Source: Calliopsis andreniformis | Lineage: Eukaryota > Arthropoda > Insecta > Hymenoptera > Andrenidae | Assembly (NCBI RefSeq): GCF_051401765.1 | Contig: NW_027480564.1 | Coordinates: forward strand, 1 to 64,000 | Length of the DNA: 64,000 nucleotides | Direction of reading: 5' to 3' | Shown here: in pieces, positions 53,201-64,000 of the stretch | How positions within the stretch are numbered: the stretch's first letter is position 1 | Layout: each line of letters starts with the position of its first letter | Made by a program: the position numbers and the translations under genes | The notes under the pieces: generated by a model | What the model was told of the DNA's origin: nothing | Database searches by the model: none | The model's input: only the letters and a program-made list of their open reading frames with translations

Positions 53201-56200
53201 ACTGAGGATTGAGGACTGAGGATTGAGGATTGAGGATTGAGCATTGAGGATTGAAAATTGAAGACTGGGGATTGAGGATTGAAGATTGAGAATTAAGGGT
53301 TGAAGATTGTGGATTGAGGATCTAGGATTGGAGATTGATTATTGAGGATTGAAGATTGAGGATTGAGGATTGAGGATTGAGGATTGAGAATTGAGGATGA
53401 GGACTGAGGGTTGAGGATTGAGGTTTGAGGAATGAGGATTGAGGGTTGAGGATTGAGGATTGAGGATTGAGGATTGAGGATTGAGGATTGAGGATTGAGG
53501 ATTGAGGATGATGTCAGAGGTTTGAGGATTGAGGTTTGAGGACTGAGGACTGAGGATTGAAGACTGAGGGTTGAGGATGAGGGCAGAGGGTCAGGGATTG
53601 AGGTTTGACGACTGAGGATTGAGGTATGAGGATTGAGAATTGCGGATTGACGATTGAGGATTGAAGATTGAGGATTGGGTATTGAGGATAGAGGATTGAG
53701 GATGGAGGATGAGGGCTGAGGGTTGAGGATTGAGGTTTGAGTATTGAGTCCTGAGAATTCAGGATATTCTATTGAGTACTGAGAATTGAGGATCGATGGT
53801 TGAGTACTGAGGACTGAAGATTGAGGATTGAAGGTTGAGTATTGAGGATTCAGTATTGAGGTTTGAGGGCTGAGGATTGAGGATTGAAGATTGAGTATTG
53901 AGGATTGAAGGTTGAGGATTGAGGATTGAGGATTAAGGATTGAGGATGATGTCTGAGGGTTGAGGATTGAGGTTTGAGGACTGAGGACTTAGGATTGAGG
54001 ACTGAGGATTGAGGATGAGGGCTGAGGGTCGGGGATTGAGGTTTGACGACTGAGGACTGAGGATTGAGGATTGAGAATTCAGGATTGTTGATGGAGGATT
54101 GAAGATTGAGGATTGGGTATCGAGGGTTGAAGAGTGAGGATTGAGGATTGAGGATTGAGGATTGAGGGTTAAGGGTCTAGGATTGGAGATTGATCACTGA
54201 GGATTGAGGATTGAGGATTGAGGGTTGATGATTGAATATTGAGGATTGAAGATTGAGGATTGAGGATTGAGGATTGAGGATTGAGGATTGAGGATTGAGG
54301 ATTGAGTGTTGGGGATTGAATATTGAGTACTGAGGATTGAAGATTGAGGATTGAGGATTGATGATGGAGGATGAGGGCTGAGGGTTGAGGATTGAGGTTT
54401 GAGTATTGAACCCTGAGAATTCAGGATATTCTATTGAGTATTGAGAATTGAGGATTGATGGTTGAGTACTGAGGACTGAGGATTGAGCATTGAAGGTTGA
54501 GTATTGAGGATTCAGAATTGAGGTTTGAGGGCTGAGGATTGAGGATTGAAGATTGAGTATTGAGGATTGAAGGTTGAGGATTGAGGATTGAGGATTAAGG
54601 ATTGAGGATGATGTCTGAGGGTTGAGGATTGAGGTTTGAGGACTGAGGACTTAGGATTGAGGACTGAGGATTGAGGATGAGGGCTGAGGGTCGGGGATTG
54701 AGGTTTGACGACTGAGGACTGAGGATTGAGGATTGAGAATTCAGGATTGTTGATGGAGGATTGAAGATTGAAGATTGGGTATTGAGAGATGAAGAGTGAG
54801 GATTGAGGATTGAGGATTGAGGACTGAGGATTGGGGACTGAGGACTGAGGATTGAGGGTTGAGAATTCAGGATTGTTGATGGAGGATTGAAGATTGAGGA
54901 TTGGGTATCGAGGGTTGAAGAGTGAGGATTGAGGATTGAGGATTGAGAATTGAGGATGAGGACTGAGGGTTGAGGATTGAGGTTTGAGGAATGAGGATTG
55001 AGGGTTGAGGATTGAGGATTGAGGATTGAGGATTGAGGATTGAGGATTGAGGATTGAGGATTGAGGATGATGTCAGAGGTTTGAGGATTGAGGTTTGAGG
55101 ACTGAGGACTGAGGATTGAAGACTGAGGGTTGAGGATGAGGGCAGAGGGTCAGGGATTGAGGTTTGACGACTGAGGATTGAGGATTGAGGATTGAGGGTT
55201 GATGATTGAATATTGAGGATTGAAGATTGAGGATTGAGGATTGAGGATTGAGGATTGAGAATTGAGGATGAGGACTGAGGGTTGAGGATTGAGGTTTGAG
55301 GAATGAGGATTGAGGGTTGAGGATTGAGGATTGAGGATTGAGGATTGAGGATTGAGGATTGAGGATTGAGGATTGGGGATTGAATATTGAGTACTGAGGA
55401 TTGAAGATTGAGGATTGAGGATTGAGGATTGATGATGGAGGATGAGGGCTGAGGGTTGAGGATTGAGGTTTGAGTATTGAATCCTGAGAATTCAGGATAT
55501 TCTATTGAGTATTGAGAATTGAGGATTGATGGTTGAGTACTGAGGACTGTGGATTGGGGATTGAAGGTTGAGTATTGAGGATTCAGAATTGAGGTTTGAG
55601 GGCCGTGGATTGAGGATTGAAGATTGAGTATTGAGGATTGAAGGTTGAGGATTGAGGATTGAGGATTAAGGATTGAGGATGATGTCTGAGGGTTGAGGAC
55701 TGAGGATTGAGGATTGAGGATTGAGGATTGAAGGTTGGATATTGAGGATTGAAGATTGAGGATCGAGGACTGAGGACTGAGGATTGAGGCTTGAAGGTTG
55801 AGTATTGAAGATTCAGGATTGAGGTTTGAGGATTGAGGACTGAGGATTGAGGACTGAGGATTGAGCATTGAGGATTGAGCATTGAGGATTGAAGGTTGAA
55901 GACTGGGGATTGAGGATTGAAGGTTGAGAATTAAGGATTGATGATTGTGTATTGAGGATCTAGGATTGGAGATCGATTATTGAGGATTGAATATTGAGGA
56001 TTGAGGATTGAGGATTGAGGATTGAGAATTGAGGATGAGGACTGAGGGTTGAGGATTGAGGTTTGAGGAATGAGGATTGAGGGTTGAGGATTGAGGATTG
56101 AGGATTGAGGATTGAGGATTGAGGATTGAGGATTGAGGATTGGGGATTGAATATTGAGTACTGAGGATTGAAGATTGAGGATTGAGGATTGAGGATTGAT

Positions 56201-58100
56201 GATGGAGGATGAGGGCTGAGGGTTGAGGATTGAGGTTTGAGTATTGAATCCTGAGAATTCAGGATATTCTATTGAGTATTGGGAATTGAGGATTGATGGT
56301 TGAGTACTGAGGACTCAGGATTGAGGATTGAAGGTTGAGTATTGAGGATTCAGAATTGAGGTTTGAGGGCTGAGGATTGCGGATTGAAGATTGAGTATTG
56401 AGGATTGAAGGTTGAGGATTGAGGATTGAGGATTAAGGATTGAGGATGATGTCTGAGGGTTGAGGATTGAGGATTGAGGATTGAGGATTGAGGATTGAAG
56501 ATTGGATATTGAGGATTGAAGACTGAGGATCGAGGATTGAGGATTGAGGATTGAGGCTTGGAGGTTGAGTATTGAAGATTCAGGATTGAGGTTTGACGAC
56601 TGAGGATTGAGGATTGAAGATTGAGTATTAGGGATTGAAGATTGAGGATTGAGGATTGAGGATTGAGGATTGAGGATGATGTCAGAGGTTTGAGGATTGA
56701 GGTTTGAGGACTGGGGACTGAGGATTGAAGACTGAGGGTTGAGGATGAGGGCAGAGGGTCAGGGATTGAGGTCTGACGACTGAGGATTGAGGTATGAGGA
56801 TTGAGAATTGCGGATTGATGATTGAGGATTGAAGATTGAGGATTGGGTATTGAGGATAGAGGATTGAGGATGGAGGATGAGGGCTGAGGGTTGAGGATTG
56901 AGGTTTGAGTATTGAGTCCTGAGAATTCAGGATATTCTATTGAGTACTGAGAATTGAGGATCGATGGTTGAGTACTGAGGACTGAAGATTGAGGATTGAA
57001 GGTTGAGTATTGAGGATTCAGTATTGAGGTTTGAGGGCTGAGGATTGAGGATTGAAGATTGAGTATTGAGGATTGAAGGTTGAGGATTGAGGATTGAGGA
57101 TTAAGGATTGAGGATGATGTCTGAGGGTTGAGGATTGAGGTTTGAGGACTGAGGACTTAGGATTGAGGACTGAGGATTGAGGATGAGGGCTGAGGGTCGG
57201 GGATTGAGGTTTGACGACTGAGGACTGAGGATTGAGGATTGAGAATTCAGGATTGTTGATGGAGGATTGAAGATTGAGGATTGGGTATTGAGGGTTGAAG
57301 AGTGAGGATTGAGGATTGAGGATTGAGGATTGAGGGTTAAGGATCTAGGATTGGAGATTGATTATTGAGGATTGAAGATTGGGGATTGAGGATTGAGGAT
57401 TGAGGATCTAGGATTGGAGATTGATTATTGAGGATTGAAGATTGGGGATTGAGGATTGAGGATTGAGGATCTAGGATTGGAGATTGAAGATTGGGGATTG
57501 AGGATTGAGGGTTGAGGATTGAGGACGAGGACTGACGGTTGAGGATTGAGGTTTGAGGATGAGGACTGAGGGTTGAGGATTGAGGTTTGAGAAATGAGGA
57601 TTGAGGATTGAGGATTGAGGATTGAGGATTGTGTATTAAAGATTGAGTATTGATCACTGAGGATTGAGGATTGAGGATTGAGGGTTGATGATTGAATATT
57701 GAGGATTGAAGATTGAGGATTGAGGATTGAGGATTGAGGATTGAAGATTGAGGATTGAGGATTGAGTGTTGGGGATTGAATATTGAGTACTGAGGATTGA
57801 AGATTGAGGATTGAGGATTGATGATGGAGGATGAGGGCTGAGGGTTGAGGATTGAGGTTTGAGTATTGAACCCTGAGAATTCAGGATATTCTATTGAGTA
57901 TTGAGAATTGAGGATTGATGGTTGAGTACTGAGGACTGAGGATTGAGGATTGAAGGTTGAGTATTGAAGATTCAGAATTGAGGTTTGAGGGCTGAGGATT
58001 GAGGATTGAAGATTGAGTATTGAGGATTGAAGGTTGAGGATTGAGGATTGAGGATTAAGGATTGAGGATGATGTCTGAGGGTTGAGGATTGAGGTTTGAG
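50236..58100 (+). repeat. Region C: local expansion of M3 blocks
   Basis: Ten M3 landmarks (50625, 51154, 51822, 52790, 53750, 54412, 55483, 56250, 56918, 57872) show recurring distances. Positions 49041-50549 recur at +2,004. The segment from 49741 to ~50190 recurs at +807. Positions 52570-53150 recur at +1,622. Positions ~51045-52990 recur at +5,096 falling to +5,072. Pairs 668 bp apart occur three times (49150/49818, 51154/51822, 56250/56918). The three-step 63 bp ladder recurs here at 50241, 52245 and 57341. Confidence 0.78.
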
Positions 58101-58407
58101 GAATGAGGATTGAGGATTGAGGACTGAGGCTTGAGGATTGAGGATTGAGCATTGAGGATTGAAGATTGAGGACTGGCGATTGAGGATTGAAGATTGAGGA
58201 TTAAGGACTGAGGATTGGGAATTGAGGATGTAGGATTGGAGATTGATTATTGAGGATTGAAGATTGAGGATTGAGGATTGAGGATTGGGTATTGAGGATT
58301 GAAGAATGAGGATTGAGGATTGAGGATTGAGAATTGAGGATTGAGTATTGGGGATTGAAGATTGAGGATTGAGGGTTGAAGATTGAAGATTGAGGACTGA
58401 GGGTTGA

Positions 58408-58521
58408 GGATCGGGTGTTGAGTATTTATGTTTGAGGATTGGGATTTATAGACTGAAGAATGTGGATTGACTAATGAAAACTGAGTATTGGCGATATTGG
58501 ATTGAGGATTTACAATTAAGG
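58408..58521 (+). repeat. 114 bp degenerate island, copy 6 of 6
   Basis: C-variant type (TTTACAATTAAGG) with a private GGGATTTATAGACTG in place of GGGATTTGAAGACTG. Its position upstream of M2 copy 7 matches the B2 arrangement. Confidence 0.85.
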
Positions 58522-58643
58522 TTTGAGGATTGAGGATTGGGTATTGAAGGGTGAGGATTGAAGGTTCAGGATTGAGGATTGAGGATTGAGGATTGAGAAT
58601 TGAGGATTGAGGATCGAGGACTGAGGATTGAGGATTGAGGATT

Positions 58644-59871
58644 GAAAATTGCTGGTTAAGTATTGAGGGATGAGGATTGAGGATTGAGGATTGAGGATTG
58701 AGGAGAGGGTATTGAGGATTGATGTTTGAGAACTAAGATTTGAAGATTGAAGATTGACGATTGAGTGTTGATAACTGAGAATTGATGTTTTTCTCTTGAG
58801 AATTGAGAATTGAGGATTGGGGAATGAGGATTAAGTGCTGAGGATTGATTGTTGAGGTGTGAGGATTGACCATTGAGGTTTGACGGTTGAGGATTGAGGA
58901 TTGAGGACTGAGGGTTGAGGATTGAGGTTTGAGATTTGAGGATTGACAGCTGAATATTGAGGGTTGAGGCTTGAGGACTTAGGATTGAGGATTGAGGATA
59001 GAGTATTGAGTATTGAGGATTGAAGATTGAGGATTGAGGATCGAGGATAGAAGGGTTGAGGATTGAGGGTTGAGGATTGAGGAATGAGGATTGAAGATTA
59101 AGGATTGGGGATTGATGATTGAAGATTGAGGACTGAGTGTTGAAAACATAGTGATGAGTATTGATGTCTGTGGACTGAGATTAGAAAATTGAAGATTGAG
59201 TGTTGAGTATTGAAAACTGAGAATTGAGGTTTTTCACTTGAGAATTCAGAATTGAGGATTGAGGATTGAGGATTGAGGATTGATTACTGAGGGTTGAGTA
59301 TTGAGGATTGAGGGTTGAAGATTGAGGACTGAGGATTGAGGATTGAGGATTGAGGATTGAGGATTGAGTATTGAAAACTGAGAATTGAGGTTTTTCTCGT
59401 GAGAATTGAGAATTGATAATTGGGGATTGAGGAATAAGGGTTGAGGATTGATGGTTGAGGTGAGAGGATTGACGATTGAGGATTGACGATTGAGGAGTGT
59501 AGGTTGAGGACTGAGGGTTGAGGATTGAGGTTTGAGATTTGAGGATTGGCAATTGAATATTGAGGATTGATGCTTCAGGTCGGAGGATTGAGGATTGAGG
59601 ATTGAGGATTGAGGTTTGAGATTTGAGGATTGACAATTGAATATTGAGGATTGAGGCTCCAGGTCGGAGGATTGAGGATTGAGGATTGGGGATTGAGGTT
59701 TGAGGATTGAGGGTTGAGGATTGAGGGTTGAGTATTGAGGAATGAGCATTGAGGATTGAGGGTTGAGGATTGAGGACGGAGGATTGAGGATTGAGGATTG
59801 AGGATTGAGGATTGAAGATTGGATATTGAGGATTGAAGATTGAGGATCGAGGATCGAGGATTGAGTATTGA
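58644..59871 (+). repeat. M2 module, copy 7 (region D)
   Basis: This is the +19,799 partner of copy 4. Private variants include GTTTTTCTCGTGAG near 59390 and GGAATAAGGGTTGAGG near 59432. Confidence 0.82.
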
Positions 59872-62376
59872 GGATGATGTCTGAGGGTTGAGGATTGAGG
59901 TTTGAGGACTGAGGACTGAGGATTGAAGACTGAGGGTTGAGGATGAGGGCAGAGGGTCAGGGATTGAGGTTTGACGACTGAGGATTGAGGATTGAGGATT
60001 GAGAATTGAGGATTGATGATTGAGGATTGAAGATTGAGGATTGGGTATTTAGGATAGATGATTGAGGATGGAGGATGAGGGCTGAGGGTTGAGGATTGAG
60101 GTTTGAGTATTGAGTCCTGAGAATTCAGGATATTCTATTGAGTATTGAGAATTGAGGATTGATGGTTGAGTATTGAGGACTGAGGATTGAGGCTTGAAGG
60201 TTGAGTATTGAAGATTCAGGATTGAGGTTTGGGGACTGAGGATTGAGGATTGAAGATTGAGGATTGGGGATTGAGTATTGGCGATTGAGGATTGAGTATT
60301 GAGAATTGAGGATTGATGGTTGAGTATTGAGGATTCATGGCTGAGGGTTGTGTGTTGAATATTGAGGGTTGAGGATTGAGGATTGAGGATTGAGGATTGA
60401 GGATTGAAGATTGAGTATTGATGATTGAATATTGAGGATTGAGGATTGAGGTTTGAGGATTGAGTACGAGGACTGACGGTAGAGGATTGAGGTTTGAGGA
60501 TTTATGCCTGAGGATTGAGGACTGAGGATTGAGCATTGAGGATTGAGCATTGAGGATTGAAGATTGAAGACTGGGGATTGAGAATTGAAGATTGAGAATT
60601 AAGGATTGAAGATTGTGGATTGAGGATCTAGGATTGGAGATTGATTATTGAGGATTGAAGATTGAGGATTGAGGATTGAGGATTGAGGATTGAGGATTGA
60701 GAATTGAGGATGAGGACTGAGGGGTGAGGTTTGAGGGTTGAGGAATGAGGATTGAGGGTTGAGGATTGAGGATTGAGGACTGAGGATTGAGGACTGAGGA
60801 TTGAGCATTGAGGATTGAGCATTGAGGATTGAAGATTGAAGACTGGGGATTGAGGATTGAAGGTTGAGAATTAAGGATTGATGGTTGTGTATTGAGGATC
60901 TAGGATTGGAGATCGATTATTGAGGATTGAAGATTGAGGATTGAGGATTGAGGATTGAGGATTGAGAATTGAGGATGAGGACTGAGGGTTGAGGATTGAG
61001 GTTTGAGGAATGAGGATTGAGGGTTGATGATTGAGGATTGAGGATTGAGGATTGAGGATTGAGGATTGAGGATTGGGGATTGAATATTGAGTACTGACGA
61101 TTGAAGATTGAGGATTGAGGATTGAGGATTGATGATGGAGGATGAGGGCTGATGGTTGAAGATTGAGGTTTGAGTATTGAATCCTGATAATTCAGGATAT
61201 TCTATTGAGTACTGAGAATTGAGTATCGATGGTTGAGTACTGAGGACTGAAGATTGAGGATTGAAGGTTGAGTTTGAGGATTCAGAATTGAGGTTTGAGG
61301 GCTGAGGATTGAGGATTGAAGATCGAGTATTGAGGATTGAAGGTTGAGTACTGAGGATTGAGGATTAAGGATTGAGGATGATGTCTGAGTGTTGAGGATT
61401 GAGGTTTGAGGACTGAGGACTTAGGATTGAGGACTGAGGTTTGAGGATGAGGGCTGAGGGTCGGGGATTGAGGTTTGACGACTGAGGACTGAGGATTGAG
61501 GATTGAGAATTCAGGATTGTTGATGGAGGATTGAAGATTGAGGATTGGGTATTGAGGATTGAAGAGTGAGGATTGAGGATTGAGGATTGAGGATTGAGGG
61601 TTGAGGATCTAGGATTGGAGATTGATTATTGAGGATTGAAGATTGGGGATTGAGGATTGAGGATTGAGGATCTAGGATTTGAGATTGATTATTGAGGATT
61701 GTAGATTGGCGATTGAGGATTGAGGATTGAGGATCTAGGATTGGAGATTGAAGATTGGGCATTGAGGATTGAGGGTTGAGGATTGAGGACGAGGACTGAC
61801 GGATGAGGATTGAGGTTTGAGGATTGTGGATTGAGGATTGAGGACTGAGGCTTGAGGGTTGAGGATTGAGCATTGAGGATTGAAGATTGAGGACTGGCGA
61901 TTGAGGATTGAAGATTGAAGATTAAGGATTGAGGATTGGGGATTGAGGATGTAGGATTGGAGATTGATTATTGAGGATTGAAGATTGAGGATTGAGGATG
62001 GAGGATGAGGGCTGAGGGTTGAGGATTGAGGTTTGAGTATTGAGTCCTGAGAATTCAGGATATTCTATTGAGTATTGAGAATTGAGGATTGATGGTTGAG
62101 TATTGAGGACTGAGGATTGAGGCTTGAATGATGAGTATTGAACATTCAGGATTGAGGTTTGGGGACTGAGGATTGAGGATTGAAGATTGAGTATTAGGGA
62201 TTGAAGATTGAGGATTGAGGATTGAGGATTGAGGATTAAGGATTGAGGATGATGTCTGAGGGTTGAGGATTGAGGTTTGAGGACTGAGGACTGAGGATTA
62301 AAGACTGAGGGTTGAGGATGAGGGCAGAGGGTCAGGGATTGAGGTTTGACGACTGAGGATTGAGGATTGAGGATTG

Positions 62377-63090
62377 AGAATTGAGGATTGATGATTGAGG
62401 ATTAAAGATTGAGGATTGGGTATTGAGGATTGAAGAATGGGGATTGAGGATTGAGGATTGAGGATTGAGGATTGAGGATCTAGGATTGGAGATCGATTAT
62501 TGAGGATTGCAGATTGAGGATTGAGGACTGAGGATTGAGGATCTAGAATTGGAGATTGATTATTGAGGATTGAAGATTGAGGATTGATGATTGAGGATTG
62601 AGAATTGAGAATTGAGGATGAGGACTGAGGGTTGAGGATTGAGGTTTGAGAAATGAGGATTGAGGATTGAGGATTGAGGATTGAGGATTGAGGATTGTGT
62701 ATTAAAGATTGAGTATTGATCACTGAGGATTGAGGATTGAGGATTGAGGGTTGATGATTGAATATTGAGGATTGAAGATTGAGGATTGAGGATTGAGGAT
62801 TGAGGATTGAGAATTGAGGATGAGGACTGAGGGTTGAGGATTGAGGTTTGAGGAATGAGGATTGAGGGTTGAGGATTGAGGATTGAGGATTGAGGATTGA
62901 GGATTGAGGATTGAGGATTGAGGATTGGGGATTGAATATTGAGTACTGAGGATTGAAGATTGAGGATTGAGGATTGAGGATTGATGATGGAGGATGAGGG
63001 CTGAGGGTTGAGGATTGAGGTTTGAGTATTGAATCCTGAGAATTCAGGATATTCTATTGAGTATTGAGAATTGAGGATTGATGGTTGAGT
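62377..63090 (+). repeat. Region E, left part: M3-type sequence with GTGTATTAAAG marker
   Basis: GTGTATTAAAGATTGAGTAT at 62697 also occurs at 52559 and 57631, spaced 5,072 and 5,066 bp. The neighbouring TTGATCACTGAGG also occurs near 54190. The left half mixes ladder-like GGATCTAG units with altered spacing. An M3 landmark lies at 63035. Confidence 0.65.
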
Positions 63091-64000
63091 ACTGAGGACT
63101 GAGGATTGGGGATTGAAGGTTGAGTATTGAGGATTCAGAATTGAGGTTTGAGGGCCGAGGATTGAGGATTGAAGATTGAGTATAGAGGATTGAAGGTTGA
63201 GGATTGAGGATTGAGGATTAAGGATTGAGGATGATGTCTGAGGGTTGAGGATTGAGGATTGAGGATTGAGGATTGAGAATTGAAGATTGGATATTGAGGA
63301 TTGAAGATTGAGGATCGAGGATTGAGGACTGAGGATTGAGGCTTGAAGGTTGAGTATTGAAGATTCAGAATTGAGGTTTGAGGACTGAGGATTGAGGATT
63401 GAAGATTGAGTATTAGGGATTGAAGATTGAGGATTGAGGATTGAGGATTGAGGATTGAGGATGATGTCTGAGGTTTGAGGATTGATGTTTGAGGACTGAG
63501 GACTGAGGATTGAAGACTGAGGGTGGAGGATGAGGGCAGAGGGTCAGGGATTGAGGTTTGACGACTGAGGATTGAGGATTGAGGATTGAAGATTGAATAT
63601 TGAGGATTGAAGATTGAGGATTGAGGATTGAGGGATGAGGATGGAGGATTAGGGCTGAGGGTTGAGGATTGAGGTTTGAGGACTGAGGACTGAGGATTGT
63701 GGATCGAGAGTTGAGGATTGAGGATTGAGGATTGAGGATTGAGGATTGAGAATTGAGGATTGATGATTGAGGGTTGAAAATTGAATATTGAGGATTGAAG
63801 ATTGAGGATTGAGGATGCAGGATGAGGGCTGAGGGTTGAGGATTGAGGTTTGAGGACTGAGGACTGAGGATTGAGGATTGAGAATTGAGTATTAGGGATT
63901 GAAGATTGAAGATTGAGTATTGAGAATTGAGGATTGAGGATTGAGGATGGAGGATGAGGGCTGAGGGTTGAGGATTGAGGTTTGAGTATTGGGTCCTGAG
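63091..64000 (+). repeat. Region E, right part: return to A-unit-like sequence
   Basis: From about 63240 to 63830 the order of variants matches ~24840-25435 of A2 (offset 38,403 measured at 63541/25138). Shared variants include GGATTAGGGCTGAGG, GATTGTGGATCGAGAGTTG and GATGCAGGATGAGGG. These are otherwise seen only in the A units. The last landmark (63995) is cut by the window end. Confidence 0.7.

Larger units (their letters stand above)
58100..62376 (+). repeat. Region D: shortened third B-type copy
   Basis: Positions ~58140-60116 align with B2 at an offset of 19,799. From 60116 to ~62376 they align with B2 at 14,262-14,268. The change equals a loss of 5,537 bp relative to B2, or 5,069 bp relative to B1, which is exactly the distance between M3 landmarks 28330 and 33399 in B1. 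The region holds M2 copy 7, degenerate island copy 6, a variant M3 landmark with CCTGATAATTCAGG (61183) and another at 62046. Confidence 0.78.
1..64000 (+). repeat. Heptamer satellite array, unit ATTGAGG, spanning the entire window
   Basis: The sequence is built throughout from ATTGAGG and one- or two-base variants such as GTTGAGG, ACTGAGG, ATTGAAG, ATTGACG, ATTGATG, ATCGAGG, ATTGAGT and ATTGAGC. Short 8- to 40-base islands depart from the heptamer but are themselves repeated. The + strand is rich in G, A and T and very poor in C, and this strand bias never inverts, so all units are head-to-tail. No stretch of 300 bases or more escapes the pattern, and neither array edge lies in the window. 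The biological role is not visible from sequence; satellite or heterochromatic DNA of a eukaryote is the likeliest reading. Confidence 0.97.

Noticed and set aside
1..64000. CRISPR array
   Set aside because: There are no unique spacers. Repeats are contiguous heptamers, and the longer repeats are direct duplications of the same satellite.
1..64000. True telomeric repeat tract
   Set aside because: The heptamer matches no known telomere motif, is highly degenerate, and has multi-kilobase higher-order structure atypical of telomeres. Kept only as a low-interest hypothesis.
1..64000. Transposable element or integrated virus remnants
   Set aside because: No terminal repeats, target-site duplications, or transposase, reverse transcriptase or integrase motifs were seen. 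All non-heptamer islands are short and embedded in the repeat.

Overview
The whole 64 kb window is one uninterrupted satellite-type tandem repeat. The basic unit is a heptamer, ATTGAGG on the + strand (CCTCAAT on the - strand), repeated thousands of times with point variants and small indels. I see no unique sequence, no convincing protein-coding gene, no tRNA or rRNA, no transposon, no CRISPR array, and no promoter, terminator or origin. The array enters at base 1 and leaves at base 64000, so its true length is unknown. An unbroken simple-sequence array of this size suggests eukaryotic chromosomal satellite DNA (subtelomeric, pericentromeric or other heterochromatin). Heptamer repeats also occur in some bacteria, but usually as short tracts. 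The sequence does not allow an organism to be named.

The open reading frames of 60 to 700 codons are by-products of the repeat. Every + strand heptamer contains TGA, which closes all three + frames. The - strand heptamer has no stop, so all three - frames read the same 7-residue period (I-L-N-P-Q-S-S). They should not be annotated as proteins.

The interest lies in nested higher-order repeats. (1) A units: a 13,466 bp tandem duplication, A1 (partial, 1-12586) and A2 (12587-26052), nearly identical base for base. (2) Inside each A unit, a diverged ~2.6 kb repeat carries a 'GTATTGAAAACTGAGA' landmark (module M1). The right part carries a different landmark, 'TCCTGAGAATTCAGGA' (module M3). (3) B units of about 12 kb: B1 (~25795-37787) and B2 (~37788-50235). 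They differ by two patch-like replacements and contain a third module, M2, with T-rich islands. (4) Region C (~50236-58100) is a local expansion of M3 blocks with repeat distances of 668, 807, 1622, 2004 and about 5,070-5,096 bp. (5) Region D (~58100-62376) is a shortened third B copy lacking 5,069 bp relative to B1. (6) Region E (62377-64000) returns to sequence resembling the right part of the A unit.

The picture is a satellite evolving by repeated unequal exchange, local amplification and conversion-like patching. Variant islands act as barcodes that let the copies be traced. Coordinates of higher-order units come from aligning landmarks by eye. Exact offsets are reliable where stated as exact; other boundaries are good to tens of bases.
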